This document shows, one piece after another, positions 9,085 to 21,177 of a stretch of 64,000 bases of DNA (position 1 is its first letter; the number at the start of each line of letters is the position of its first letter). Both the position numbers and the translations under genes were made by a program. Where the stretch lies: assembly GCA_963969345.1 (NCBI GenBank), contig OZ017769.1:3844816-3908815 (forward strand), read 5' to 3'. The stretch is from Turbatrix aceti (taxonomy: Eukaryota > Nematoda > Chromadorea > Rhabditida > Panagrolaimidae). The notes under the pieces were generated by a model. That model was not told the DNA's origin, ran no database searches, and saw nothing but the letters and a program-made list of their open reading frames with translations.

Positions 9085-12000
9085 TTACGATCACTCCACC
9101 GATGCCAGCAATACTCTTCTCTTTCCTTGCCTTTGGATTTATTTGCCTTTTGACGGGCAACGCAGCGCGTAACTTATTTGTTTTTTTTGTTGTGTTTTTT
9201 ATTATGTAAAAGTAGAAATGATGATAATAAAAAGTGTGAAAATTATTTAGAAAAACAGTCATCTAGGAAATTGAAAGGCTTCTGAAGCGAAAATAATATT
9301 TTTAGAAAATTTTAGGGGAAAGTGGTTACTTTCATGAACATTTTTGTGTTTTCGGACACCGTCCGAAAAACTTCGACAGATTTTTTTTCATTTTTTTGTA
9401 TTTGTGTGTCTTTTTTTTTCGAGCTTACTTTTTTTGTTTTTTTAGAAAACGATAAAAGTGTGAAAATCATGGAAAATGAGTGAAAACGCTTTGGCCGTGA
9501 TTTTAGCTAATTTGAAATGTGTGGAGTGCTGCCTGGTTTACGGTATCTCAGTTTGCTTGAATCGTATCTTTTTTAGTTGAATTCGTCTCTTTTTTTTGCA
9601 TTAAAAAAAAGCGAAAGTTACGACACTTGCCACTGAACAAAAAGCAAAAAAACACTCGAAGACTGTTATTAACCAGATTTTTTTTAATTCAGGAAACGAT
9701 CCTCGCGACCTGCCCCAGTGAATAATACTTGAATAACACTCATTTTCAAATACCACCGCTTTTTGTGCTCATGAAAGTGAATTGAATTTTTTAAAACAAT
9801 TAAAATTGTTTTTTGTTTTCACTGAATCGTCTGGATCCGACCGTTTTGGAGCCACTTGAATTCACAAGTCTTACATTAGTCAGTCACGCGTCGCTCAAGG
9901 CCACCCCTGCTGTTTCTGGTCAGTGCCACATGACTTCACCCCAAAAAACTTCAAAAAAAAGTACACTTGTTGAATTCAGGAAAAAGGTAATTGGCTGCTG
10001 CTGTTGCGTAACGTAACGGCGCGGTCCTTGAAGATGTCTGTTTTTTTTTCTCACCACCGCCACCGTCAACCAGAAACTTGACAGCAACGGTAATCGCTGG
10101 CGTAATTGACTTTTGCCATTCACCATCCAAGTTCCCCTCCAGCGCGTCCTTGGAAGACGACGGTGCATCGTTTTTTTTGTCAGACTGGACTTGCGAGATC
10201 GTAGGGAGATTGAGAAGGCGGCGCGATGAGCAGCATTTTGCGTTTTGCGCCGTTGGAACAAAGTCGAGGAGGGGAGGGCGGACGCCAGCGGGACGGGACG
10301 ACGATTGCAATCGCCCTTCGCCTCCTCCCGGCAGGAGATGGGCGCTCGTGCCGATGGTGAACAAAAAAAATGTCTACTGTTTTTTTTCTTTACCGACCAA
10401 TTTTTTACTTTTCTTCAAAAAAAATTATTCGTTACGGACAAAAATAAAAAATAAAAAAAATAATCGTAAATCAGTGAGCAAAAATTGTTGTTCGCGAATT
10501 GTTTTTTTATTTTTTTGTGTACAAAAATTAAACTTGCGCACAGTTTTTTTCTATATTTTTTTCAAGTTTTTTTTTCGATTTTTTTAATCAAAAAAATTTA
10601 CCCGCAATTATAATATTTATCTTTTTTTATTTTTTTGTCGAATAACATTTTTTTTCAAATTTTTTACCCCCTTAGCAAATTCAGTCACTTGCCAGGCCAC
10701 TTTGCATGCGGCATCATAAATACTTTTTTAGATAACCAGTCCGTTCGTTCGTTCGTTCATTTTTTCGAGGGATATTATATTAAGATAAACGCGGCAAAAG
10801 ATAACAAAGAGATCGATTGCGTGGTTTTTGCGTGTTTTCTCGACTCCTCCTGTGCGCTTGATTCTCTTGTCTCCGCCTGCGGGCCTAGTTCGTTTCGTTC
10901 GCGCAGTCGTCGTCGTCCCAGCCCCAGAAGAGGAACAGGTTTCGTGTTCTGCACGTTTTCGTTTTTCGTCGTCCTCCGCACGGGCGGCTCGCGGGCATGC
11001 AACTGACTGCTCGCTCGTGAGCTCATCGGTTACCGACCGGTGGCGGAGTTGACGGGAGGATGTGTGGAATCTCGTTTCCCGTTGTCCTTCAAATGTGGCC
11101 TGGCCAACTTTTGGCGACGTTGCACAGTTTTTGCAGAAATTCAAAGTTGGTGAACGCGCGAACGATCGCGATCAAGTGATCGTAAGAGGTGTACAACACC
11201 AACAATTTTTTTTTCTGTATTTTCAAACGTGTTTCTGTTTTTACCTGTCGAGAGTAAAAGTGCCAAACAAAACATGTTGTTTGATCGTAAATAGTCCCTG
11301 AACAACAAATTCCGTAAAAAAAATTTACCATTGCTCACCATTTTTTCTTCATTTTTGAGGGCAATAAAACTTTTACGAACCTCTTCTGCACCGTACCTAA
11401 CTCCCATTTTTTACGTTCATTGTCTGAAAACGCCTAAAAACGTACAAAAAAAGCACCATGGGTGCTGTGATTTTCAAATTTCCCCCAGCCGGCCGGCATG
11501 AATTATTACACTCTAAAATGGTAGCCGGAATAACTTTTTTTTTTGCTCTTGTCGGACGTCTTGCGCGTGCTCATGGGGGCGACAAAACAGTTTGACCAGT
11601 TTGCTTTGACGCCTGATTGCCCTTGCGCGTGAACGTCGCGTCGTGATGCGATGTCGTCGTCTCATCACCGACGCCTGCTAGCGTACATCTGTTGTTCAAT
11701 ACATAAATAAATTTTTTTTCCTTTCGGTATTTTTTTAATTCGATTGATTTCCTTTTTTGTGCACCTGATTGATACACCTCCGGGCCACGCAATTTTTTGA
11801 AGTTGTCTGGTTAATTAATTCTGAAAAAAAAATAAATTGAATCATGCTTTGTTCTTCCTAATTTATTTAATTCGACGCCTGATGAAACCGCAAAAGTTCC
11901 TTTTTTGGCGCGTATTTGTTTTTTCTTCCCTCTGAAAAAAATTCTCAAAAAAGCCATCGGATCCCCATTTCTTCTTCTTCTCCTTCGGCAGCTAAGCAAG

Positions 12001-12350
12001 CAAGCCCAACAAAAGCGCCACTTCTTTGCCCGCTCTGGTTGGTAGTGTTCGTTTGCGCACGCATGCGCTCATTTGCCTGCCTGCCCAAAGCGTTTTTGCG
12101 TTTTTCCATCTTTGACACGATTGCCCAACGATTGTCCCCTCCGCGCAAGTGACCAGATTTCGCGTGTGCCTTGTCTTGTTTTATACGCTCAATTTGCCAC
12201 CCACGATCATTCTAAAAGATGTATTATAATAACAATTTGCCACCCAGCTAGTTCCAAAAACTAACAATACGGCCTAGCAGTTTTTTTTGTGTCTGCGTCC
12301 GCCCGATTTTTATGGCATCAATTTGTCCAGAAGTTGTAATATGTATGCAC
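9085..12350. other. 3.3-kb intergenic region without a supported gene
   Basis: T-rich DNA with GC-richer islands at about 10,080-10,370 and 10,820-11,120. Open frames in the islands exist on both strands at once, change composition and lack splice signals, so I do not call genes. A (CGTT)4 microsatellite lies near 10,741. The islands may be regulatory DNA of the TPM-domain gene or unrecognised non-coding exons. Confidence 0.45.
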
Positions 12351-12351
12351 G

Positions 12352-12359
12352 TATAAAAG
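12352..12359 (+). promoter_or_regulatory. TATA box of the TPM-domain gene
   Basis: TATAAAAG lies 39 bp before the ATG at 12398, in GTATAAAAGGCAGCCGC. A start site about 30 bp downstream would leave a very short 5' UTR. Confidence 0.55.
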
Positions 12360-12397
12360 GCAGCCGCTCCTTTTCAGCACCGCTCCGAGCCGACGAG

Positions 12398-15300
12398 ATG
12401 GGTCATCGGACGTCGACGTCGACGTCGCTGGCTCTCCTGGCCACAGCGACAGCCGTCTTCTTCCTTGTATCGATGCCTGCAGCTGCTGTGAGTTTCAGTA
12501 TTTTTTTTGGGGGTTTTTGTTTGGTCAAATCCATCTCCAAAAAAACCTTGTCCTGACCTTGTTAGTTCTGTAAAAAAAAATTTCGGATGCGTTTGATTTC
12601 AATTTTTTGAGCAAAAATTTTTTTTACCAAAGGAAGCCCAGGTTCAGTCAGCATCTGGCGTTTGTTCCTTTTATCCATTTTGCGCGCGCGCAAACAATCG
12701 AGCCTGACGGATCCGTTTTTTAATGAGGAAAAAAGTTTTTCAGTCGAGGCTTTTTAAAAGTGACATTTGCATTTTTCTGCAATTATTGACTTTTTTAAAT
12801 TTTGGGGGAAGTTTGAAACTTCAATCTTCCTTGATTCAGGTAATTGATCTTAATTGACCAGTTCTTGGCACGAAAATTACTATTACATTGCATTCATCAC
12901 TCATAATTCGTTTTCACTGACTGAACGAATTTTTTGACAAAAATTTGTTTTCATTGACTGAATTAATTTTTTTTGACAAAAACATGTTTTTGAGTCATTC
13001 TCGAAAAAAATGTGCAATCTACAAAATTTCCAGGCCATGCGCAAAAATTCATTCCATCCGGTGACCTGCCAGGAAGTGCAAAAACAAAATATTTAGTGAA
13101 CTCATTTTTTTGACGAACCAACAACAAAAAAATCAACATTTATTTATTTCCTTAAGTTTCAATGTGTTGATTGCGTGCGTGCGTGTGTGAGTGCGTGAGT
13201 GAATCTTCCATGCTCCGGGTGAGTTGCGCAAGGACCGGTTGGCTGTCGGCCTGATTAAGGGTTGCGTCAACCTGCCAGCCTGCCCTTCGGCCAAAAAAAC
13301 GAGTTGATTGCGGTAATATTTAGTTGTAACCTTGTTGTACACCTTTTTTTTTGATCTGAAGTGCGGTAAAAAAAAATTTCACTAGGGAAAAGGAAAAAGG
13401 GAAAAAGGATTGATTCGGTGATTATGCGGATCTGAATCCGCAAAAATACCCGTCTGCTTTTTTATTCTCGTTGTCGTTTTGCGTTCAAGTTCAAACAAAA
13501 CAACGACGATAGTTGGAGGGGATACGATTGAAACGAAACATAAGCGGGATCGATGGCGGTCGTTTTGCTTCGCGCGGACAGGAAAGATACTCGTTTGGGC
13601 CATCTCCGCAGGCAGATATCACTGCACACCGCCCGCGCAACCGGTTTCGTCATGACGGTCATGGTCATCGATCGAGCTTGCGGGCACTCGACGGCCAACA
13701 ATCCGTCACGCGTCTGGATTGCACTCATCGAAAATTATACGACCGCTATAAAAGCTCCAAGAATTCGTGGCAAATAAGCGTGCAATTGCAATTCGCGCGG
13801 GGGATAAATATAAAATTTTGAGGCACTTTTGTTTTCTGATCGGGGATCAAGAGAAGAAAAAACAATCGTCTGAATGATGCAGTAAAAAAAGTTGTAGATA
13901 ATTTACGATCGTTTTTAAAACAACATTTTTTGGTAAATTTTTGAAATAAATTTTTAATTTTTTGATCCTAAATCCCAGAATCCCGCTTACAAAAAGTTTG
14001 CAGCATGCATGCACTATTTTTGAAGATCAACCGTAATTTTATTCATTCCTGGCATTTACTCACTTTTCTGTTGTTTACGACCTCTCAACTTTTTCAAAAA
14101 CAATGATTCATCCGGGGTTTATGGCCTCTTGGTGACTCACCTTTACCTTCGTGCCAGGAGGCAGGCCTGGTGACTGAAACCCATCTAAGTTCAGTCCAAA
14201 GGACCTTGACTCGATAGCGTGCCTTGTCAGCCGGGGCAATCTCGCACAAAGCAGTCGAATTCGGTCATTTTTCAACGCTTCAAGGCTGTTTGTTGCTTGA
14301 CGCGTAGTATCTACTTTGAAAGCGACGGGTCACCAGCGGTCTAAATGAGTTGGCAAGCAAAAGTCGTTGGCGGCGCTGCTGGACGCCTGAGGACTCGCGG
14401 CGGTTACCCAAGACGACCAAGACGACCTTTTTTTTTACCGAGAGATGGACTCGTTGATGTTGATTGGAGATGGATGCCCGACGGGGCAAGGACATCCGCG
14501 GGGGTGAAAAGTTTTTTTTTAACTGAAAAATTAAATTTCAGTCAGCAGACATTTTGACGGACTACGAAGAGTGCAAAAATGCCAACAAGTTCGGCACCGA
14601 GGGCGCGGTCATCTGCGATCCTGAAAAAAGTCTTCGACCGAGCACAGTTGATCAGTTGTCCAACCTGCTCAACCAGCTGAAGGTACACCTGAAAAAATAT
14701 ATTAAAAAAAATAAAAATAAAATCTTTAGACAAAAGTAAAATGCAACTGTGAAAGCGGATGCTACCGCGGCGCCGGCCTGACTGACGAGTTTGTCGGCCT
14801 CCTCATTGTAACCAAAAGTGAAAAGGTGAACGCGACCGGTGAACCCCTGGCCGACTCCGCGCAGAAAATCTACGAAGGCGCGCTTCTCGGCAACGAAACC
14901 TGCGACAACGGCATTTTGATCGTCTACGTCGAAGACGAACAGCGACTTGCTACCTACCGAGGAGGCGGAAACTTTTTACTTCTTACGGATACCGACGAAG
15001 ACCGACTCCACAAAATCGCCGTGAAGGGAAACTTCCAGGAAAAGGACAAATCCGCGCTTCAGTACCTGCTCACCAATTACGATTCTCTTGTCGAACGCCA
15101 GCAGGTGCACGTCTCCGAGAGCTGGACTCCCTTCATCGGGCTCATCATCGCGCTGTTTCTCATTCTCTTTATCCTGGCTTTGCTCGCGGCACTTTTGCTT
15201 TCACGACTCTGCTGCTGCTGCCGTGAGAAAACCCACTCCAAGGACACGTACTATGTCACCCCGGTCACCGGCACGTACAAATCCAGTGCTGAGCCTGTGT

Positions 15301-15719
15301 ACATTGTTACTGCGCCACCAGAGTCCATCTACACGTCGCCATATCCACCGAGTCCCCTCGCACTGCCCCCTCCACCCCCGCCTCCGCTCCCCCACCACGG
15401 CACTGCTTCGCTCCCGGTCACGCCCAACTCAGCAGTTCGGCACAAGGTTGTCTCGCCTTCTGGCAAGTCACCTGACAGCAACACGACGACCTCCGCTGTG
15501 ACGCGTTCGCTTTCGGCGGGAAGCAGGCTGCGTCATGGCACGGTCTCGCCGACGTCAAAGCCCGGCTCGCCGCTGCCGGTCGGCGATGCTCCGCCGGGCG
15601 GTGTTAACCCCGCCGCTGCGGGTGGTCTTGAGCCGGGGCCAGACGGCTCTCTGGATCTTCCTTTCCTCGATCCGCACCGCAAGCGGGAGATTCAGACCCG
15701 CGAAGACTACATTTACTGA
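12398..15719 (+). CDS. TPM-domain single-pass membrane protein (MOLO-1-like)
   Basis: Three exons, 12398-12487, 14542-14682 and 14730-15719, all phase 0; 406 aa. Exon 1 encodes a signal peptide (LALLATATAVFFLVSMPAAA). The extracellular part (about 31-210) has the TPM layout: a first block VICDPEKSLRPSTVDQLSNL, then LIVYVEDEQRLATYRGG. One membrane helix (about 212-235) follows, then a four-cysteine patch SRLCCCCREK that could be palmitoylated, and a long Pro/Ser/Thr-rich cytosolic tail. In Caenorhabditis elegans MOLO-1, also a TPM-domain one-pass protein, is an accessory subunit that raises levamisole-receptor activity; that is the closest functional analogue, but the role here is inferred. 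Intron 1 is 2,054 nt, unusually long for this window. The first-exon link rests on the signal peptide, the GTGAGT donor and phase. Confidence 0.8.
13746..13753 (+). promoter_or_regulatory. possible internal TATA box within TPM-gene intron 1
   Basis: CTATAAAAGC occurs in a GC-richer patch of the long first intron (about 13,540-13,800). It could drive a shorter transcript. No alternative first exon with a good ATG and donor was found, so support is weak. Confidence 0.2.
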
Positions 15720-16177
15720 TTCAGACTTGAGGAAATTTTAACCTTTTTTTTTTTAAATTCTGTATTTTTCGCGAATTTATCTATATTTTTTATCCCATTC
15801 CAAAAAAAATCGCAGCAAAGGAATCTTTTGCTGGATGGATTCTCGCGCACCCACACCGGCTGGATCGAATCTTCTTCGCTCAGCCATCCTCGGTTCACAG
15901 TAACGAGAAAATCTCTTTTCCCCCACCCTAAACCGACCGGTTTTTCATAATCCTACCCGAATGTTGTCTGAGAATTTATTTTATTTCAAATTATCAATTA
16001 TCAATTTATTTCTAAATTTCAGTTAAAAAAGCCCATTTTTATTTTTGTTCTCTTGTTACTATTCTTTTTCATTGATTGTGATGTAAATATGAACTCGAAT
16101 GCTCAAAATAAAAAAAAGACATATTTACGGAAAATGCAATATTATTTATAAAAACGAGCAAAATTTGGAAAAAGAAA
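15720..16177. other. 3' flank of the TPM gene
   Basis: AT-rich, with AATAAA-like signals near 16,108. No gene seen. Confidence 0.4.
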
Positions 16178-16247
16178 GGTTCTACCCGGGTTCGAACCGA
16201 GGATGCTGGATTCAAAGTCCAGTGTGTTGCCACTACACCATAGAACC
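16178..16247 (-). tRNA. tRNA-Gln (anticodon TTG)
   Basis: Read on the minus strand, a 7-bp acceptor stem GGTTCTA/TAGAACC encloses a D arm (GGTGTAGTGGCAACAC), an anticodon arm CTGGA-CTTTGAA-TCCAG with anticodon TTG (plus-strand 16213-16215), and a T arm CTCGG-TTCGAAC-CCGGG. The A-box and B-box promoter elements are canonical. A TTTCTTTTT terminator follows at once. No intron; length 70 nt. The sequence resembles standard metazoan tRNA-Gln genes. Confidence 0.95.
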
Positions 16248-16599
16248 GGGGTTTTTTCAGCTTTTTCGAGGGGTGAAAACGTGCTTCTGAACCACACATT
16301 TGACAACATTTTATGTTATAAAAAATAGTTTCGCACAGATCCAAGTTTTGATAATTGTTTGAGCAATTCCTTAGCGATAACTAAATTGCAAGGCATAATC
16401 AGGAAGTTATGATTTGTACAAGACATCGAAAACACAACTGACTGGCTTATAAAGTATGTGGACAACTGATTTGCTTACAAAGACTCTAAACTAAAATTAA
16501 AATAAAAGCAATGCAAATTTTATTTATTTTAATACGTCATGCAAAACAAAGTAAACAACTGTTGCTCATATCAGTTATGGTCACAAAGTTTAAAAAGTT
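16248..16599. other. intergenic, AT-rich
   Basis: No gene seen between the tRNA and the upstream region of the disrupted family member E. Confidence 0.4.
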
Positions 16600-16607
16600 T
16601 GACGTCA
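16600..16607. promoter_or_regulatory. TGACGTCA (CRE/ATF-type) site upstream of family member E
   Basis: A perfect TGACGTCA lies 288 bp before the ATG at 16888. The same octamer lies about 90 bp before the ATG of the paralogue at 22109, which makes a retained promoter element plausible. Confidence 0.35.
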
Positions 16608-16887
16608 CTAATATGATTCACATGAACTTGAAAGCATTCTTCTGACATCATAATTTTACTCATGAACGTACGTACATAGACTAAAAACGTCTTTGCCCCA
16701 ATGCATAAGCTGCATCAAGGAGTTGATAAAGAAAAAAAATGACACGATTCGTGTTTATCACTCTTGATTGACGAGCATGCTCTCACTGACATAAAACGGG
16801 CGCACCTTGAGGAGGGGTGTACTTAACTTTCTTTAAGCTAAATAAATACAACCGCCTTGAAAAAAAAACAGTCCGAATTGTTCAGAA

Positions 16888-18878
16888 ATGACGGACAACG
16901 ATGAACTCGACCAATTCGTGCGGAAGTGTCAAATTTTTTACATTCTGCAAATCGCACAGATTGTAATTGCCACTGTAATCGATTTTTTGACCCTCGGATT
17001 CCTTGGTTTTATCTACCCAACAAGGCTAAAGGGGGGGCCCCCTACGGGGGCCCCAGGAAGGGAAAAGGAAGGAAGGGGAAGGCAAGGTAAAGGTATCAAG
17101 GAAGGATCAGAAGGATCGTAAAATCGAAAAGGATCGTTTATCGTTTTGTTGTTTATTTTCTTTTTGCCCGTTTTTCGTTTATCTTTTGCCGATCATAATT
17201 TTACCGATAGAAAATAATTATTTTTTGTTATTATCTTTTAGAATAACCGATAATTTGCATATTATCAAAATCAGATCAAATACATATAATCGTTTTTTGA
17301 CCCGCTTTAAAAATATTGGAATACATAAATACAATGGGGGCCCCTTTGGGGCCCCATGTAATTTGTTTGACGCTTTTGTAAAACATAAGTAATAATGTTG
17401 CTTTTCAATATCGCGCATCTTTCGCCATCGCCTAATAAATCCTCGCCCGCTGCAATCGCTTATTGACCCGTTTCAAAGCATAACACCAAACACAAAAAAA
17501 TATTCAAAGAATATGTACTAACACTAACACTGGGGCCCAGGAAAAATAGCAATTTAACAAAAATCATAAAATTATGTGATACATAAATCATCAAAATTAA
17601 TAACAACAATCTCTTGTTTTGCCATCTTTCGCCATCACCCAATCGCCCACTGTCACCGCCGTTGCGGTTCTCTCGACTGATGGCATGTGCGCCGTCCGTC
17701 TCTGCACCCGCTGTTGTCTGTTCCGCCCACTCACCATGGATTTCATTTTCTGAGAGATCAAAAAATTGAATTATTCAAATTAATTTTTAAAATGTTGAAA
17801 AAATGTTTTTCATACGCAGCAAAAAATGTCAATGCTATTGATATCACATTTGCCCCTACCCCAGTATCTAGCAAAAATTATTTTTTTTTAAAATCAAAAA
17901 TTCAAATTTGTTCATTTTTGATTTTTGATTGTCAAATGACCCATCATTATGATTGCCTATTTCCGAGGAATTCAAAAATATTTTTTTCAACATTTTTAAA
18001 ATTAATTTAACAGAATCATTTTTTTGTCTTACGCAATCGTCCTTGCGCTATCGCTCGCTCGCTCACACTCACCCACTTGACCCTGCGCGCCGCCTCCTCC
18101 CTCTATCGCGCTTTCGCCATTGACTATTTTGACAATTATGATAAAGCGTGCATTATCTTTTTCAAATCAATGGCTCCGGACCTAATGGCCCGCCAAACCG
18201 TTATCAGCGTAAAATTTGGATTTTATCGAATATACATACCGTAAAATTAAAATTGTGTCTTTGTAAAAACACCTTACTATATAGAGAGGTAAATACTGAC
18301 CATTCCTTTTATTATATTCTTTATCATCAAGCTAAAAGAACGGAAGCCGGGATGCCATACTGTGCTAAATTACGTTGCACAGGTTTGCTTTTCCTAAAAA
18401 ATCCATGTGAGATAAAAAATTTTTATTTCAGGGTCTTGGAATAGCCATTGTTCTGCTTTTCATTGGCATTGAAGTCGTCGTTCTCCTCGTGATCGAAAGC
18501 GGAAATTGGGATTTCACAATATTTTCATCTGATCTAATAACAGTCATTAGAATTCTCGTCATTGTTGCTCTGGGCTATTTTTTAGGAATGCTTATAAACC
18601 ACATTATCGGCATTTATTATGGGTACAAATACGGTCAGCTCCTGGAAAAACAACGACCGCCTCCTCCTGTCTACTTTGTACCTGCTCCACCCGGTCAATA
18701 CCCAGCTACACCTGGGCAATATCCCTCCAATCAGTATAACGCACCTGGTCAGCAGCCTCCACCTGGTTGGTATGCTCCTGGAATGTACCCAACTAATAAT
18801 CAGGCCCCTGGACAAATCGGATCTGGTGCAGTTTCCACAGGACAACTGTATCCTAGTCCATATCCTCGTGTTAATTAG
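16888..18878 (+). pseudogene. four-helix family member E, first exon split by an insertion
   Basis: The first exon starts MTDNDELDQFVRKCQ and runs to FIYP at 17019. The homologous continuation (LTIPFIIFFIIKLKERKPGC...NYVAQ) resumes in frame only at about 18296 and ends at the donor at 18382. Exon 2 is 18432-18878 (148 aa). Between them lie about 1.27 kb of foreign DNA with stops; an in-frame TAA (18290-18292) sits immediately before the resumed homology, so splicing cannot easily rescue it. Exon 2 is intact and has a unique Pro/Gln/Tyr-rich tail with PGQYP repeats. The upstream 50 bp and N terminus are nearly those of the copy at 22109. Either a recent pseudogene or an insertion allele. Confidence 0.65.
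17021..18293. mobile_element. insertion of unknown class in family member E
   Basis: The boundaries are inferred from loss and return of homology to the paralogues at 22109 and 23240. The left end carries GGGGGGGCCCCCTACGGGGG, and a related GC palindrome GGGGGCCCCTTTGGGGCCCC lies at about 17336-17355; a shorter TGGGGCCCA occurs near 17530. Downstream are two similar segments around CATCTTTCGCCATC (17418 and 17622). No transposase frame, clear terminal inverted repeat or target duplication could be read, so it is perhaps a composite or non-autonomous element. Confidence 0.5.
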
Positions 18879-18956
18879 AAAATTATTACATTTTTATTGA
18901 CATTGTTGTAAATAAATTACAAATATAGTCATACCTATTTGCAAAACTTATAGTCG

Positions 18957-19935
18957 CTAAAGTTGAACAGCAAAAAATTCAAAGTCATGGATTAGGTCGG
19001 TTGCACGCTTGTTTGTGTTTGAAATTTTTGATTGTGTCGGATCCTCCACATTAATCTCGTGTAGCGGTATTTTTTTATAACACCCGCATTTGCTACGTAA
19101 GTTAAAAAGTCGACTCTGAAATTACAAAAATGAGGTAAATATAATGATGCACCACGATACAACATACATAATTGGTGATGTTATCATACTGACATTTATC
19201 ACACAAATGCTAAAAAAATTTGTTAATAAAAAAATATAAAAAAAAACTTACTGTGTAGGTTATTATGTTGGAGCTTTTTATGTCGAAGCCACAAATTTTC
19301 TAAAACATAAGAAACAAATAAAAATTATTCATTCACATTTTTAAAAACAACTCACGACAAAGTATTCATGGTTGGGTTTGAGAAACTCCGCGGGATTGTA
19401 AAAAGAATTTTTTTTTATTTGATCATAGAACTTTGATTTCGGTAATTTTCGAAAATCCGATAAATCATAGAAACAGGGATGACCAGCAACATTTGACAAA
19501 GACAACAGACGAACTTTTTGGCTAAATGAGATCCTGAAAAGCAAATTTATAAACTCTGTCGAAGCAAATACATACGGAAAACTCACCTTATGTAAGAAGA
19601 ATCTGATGCTGGAATTTTAACAATGCTGTTCTTAAAACTATTTTCTTTGGTTAACAAATCTCTTAGCCCCGGATTTAGTAAATCTAATTCGAGATTTTGA
19701 ACATCTTTTAGTGGCAGCAAGTGAAACAAGGGCTCCAAGAAAGATTTTAGATTTTCCGTGGAATCTGGTAGAGATTTCAACTTGCACTGTTCATATGACC
19801 ATGCTACAACAAAGTAGACAATTGATTTTAGATCAACTGGTGGCTGTCCATTTTCACTGAAAACATAGCAGTTTTTCAACGCGTACTCCAGGTTTTTTTA
19901 TTCTCCGATTCAGGTTCTTTCTTCAAATCAGACAT
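18957..19935 (-). pseudogene. BTB-less truncated paralogue of the BTB gene at 23953-25710
   Basis: Exons 19935-19587, 19533-19356, 19299-19252, 19209-19168 and 19115-18957 have correct donors, acceptors and phases. They match the 3' half of the gene at 23953-25710: NCYVFSENGQ/NCYAFSKHKE, KSLPDSTENLKSFLEPL, KPNHEYFVVS, and the final exon LHEINVEDP...ISNTNK. The BTB and linker exons are absent. The only ATG near the 5' end (19935, MSDLKKEPESENKK) is in a different frame from the homologous part; the shift falls in an A7 run near 19890. One CxxC pair of the paralogue is replaced (SRLF for CNSC). Probably a pseudogene, unless the A-run is a sequencing error. Confidence 0.6.
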
Positions 19936-20420
19936 TGTAAAATACTCGATTGCTGGTATAATACAGAATTATCACCAATTGAACTATTTTTTTAAGAAAA
20001 AAATGTTCAGGTACGAGAATGAAAGTGATGATAATGCACTGTATAACGATGCTTGTCGCTTGTATTAGAAGAAGCAAAAATGCTTTAGTTGATATGCTCG
20101 TGTCGAAGCAGAAAGTCAACCTAAATGTTTTGCGATAAGGTCAATGTTCTGGTTAATGTCAAAATGTTCAGATCATTAACCTGGTTATTTAAGGTTTCTC
20201 TCATTTGAACATATTTGGATAAAAAAGTAAAGTCTCAACATTTTGACAACAAATATTTTTAATCTGAAAAAATTTAAACATTATTTAATTCCGGTTTACT
20301 CAAAAAAACAGTCTTTGAAGTGTTTGTTTGTGAAAAAAAACTATCTTTTGATAAACGTATGCATCAGCCCCCCGTTGACTGCATAAGAGTCTCTAACATC
20401 AAAAATTGCTATTGGGTATC
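19936..20420. other. spacer, no gene seen
   Basis: AT-rich spacer between the truncated BTB-like gene and the decayed four-helix copy. A short motif near TCAATGTTCTGGTTAATGTC and AAAATGTTCAGATCATTAAC is loosely repeated around 20,140-20,180. Confidence 0.35.
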
Positions 20421-20804
20421 ATGACAACCTACCATTTCATCGCTCCTCTCGAAAACAAAAATCGAAAAATTTTACAGGCAAAGTACATTACCATCTTACA
20501 GATAAATATTCCTTTGTGCTATCGGAACTGTGGTTTTTGGCATACATGGTATTATTTACGTCATCGTAATTGTACCGTTAATCGGCCTGTTTTTTACGCA
20601 TTACAAAAACGTACATCCGGCTGCTGTCACACATTTGTTACCGTTGTGGCTTGGGTAAAAACCAAATTGTGAATTACAAATGTGCTCACAGCAGATATTA
20701 TTTAGATAGTTCCAGCATTGTCGATTATTGTGCCGTTGGCAGTAATTATTGATTTTTTCATTTTCGGAATTATTTTAACCCTGAATCGTGTGCCTGGTAT
20801 TTGA
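20421..20804 (+). pseudogene. decayed four-helix family member H
   Basis: It begins MTTYHFIAPLENKNRKILQAKYITILQ, matching the start of the intact copy at 21178 (MTTYHYPPP...FLQAKNIAIFQ). The frame then slips: the helix-1/2 homology (GTVVFGIHGIIYVIVIVPLI) continues in another frame and the RTSGCCHT loop in the first. After a likely intron end at 20708, a second-exon remnant (SIIVPLAVIIDFFIFGIILT) runs to an early TGA at 20802. Several indels make this a pseudogene next to its likely parent. Confidence 0.6.
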
Positions 20805-21177
20805 TCGTACACTGCGTTGCAATTTTTATTTACTACAGGTTCAGCCGTGTTTTCAACCGACTTTAAGAGGCAAATTCTTCTTTGTGAAGCTTTATTTGCT
20901 ATATATTTTTGAGCTATAATTTGTGATATGTTTATAAAGCAAAGATTTTTTGACGTTCACATTACATGACACAAACATTTTGAATGGACACAAGATCGCT
21001 CCACACCAAGTTTTTTACCTTACATGGGGCAAATTTTTAAAATTGCTAAAAAATCTGCATTTACACATGACACAAACAAGTCCTTATTTTTTGTTTGATT
21101 TTGATAAGCAGACGAGCAATGATTGCGTAGCACCAAACAGAGTCATCAAAAAAGTCAGAGGTTGCATATTTGTGACC
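20805..21177. other. upstream region of family member I
   Basis: AT-rich. An ACATGACACAAAC motif occurs twice (about 20,964 and 21,065). No gene seen. Confidence 0.35.

Noticed and set aside
10078..10587. A gene in the GC-rich island
   Set aside because: Long frames exist on both strands, the predicted protein turns into Lys/Asn/Phe homopolymer, and no splice logic is found.
10820..11144. Overlapping frames rich in Arg, Ser and Ala
   Set aside because: Several frames on both strands are open at once, as expected from GC-rich composition; no domain was recognised.
17021..18293. Reading the gap in family member E as an intron
   Set aside because: No GT lies at the point where homology stops, and an in-frame TAA directly precedes the resumed homology with no acceptor between.
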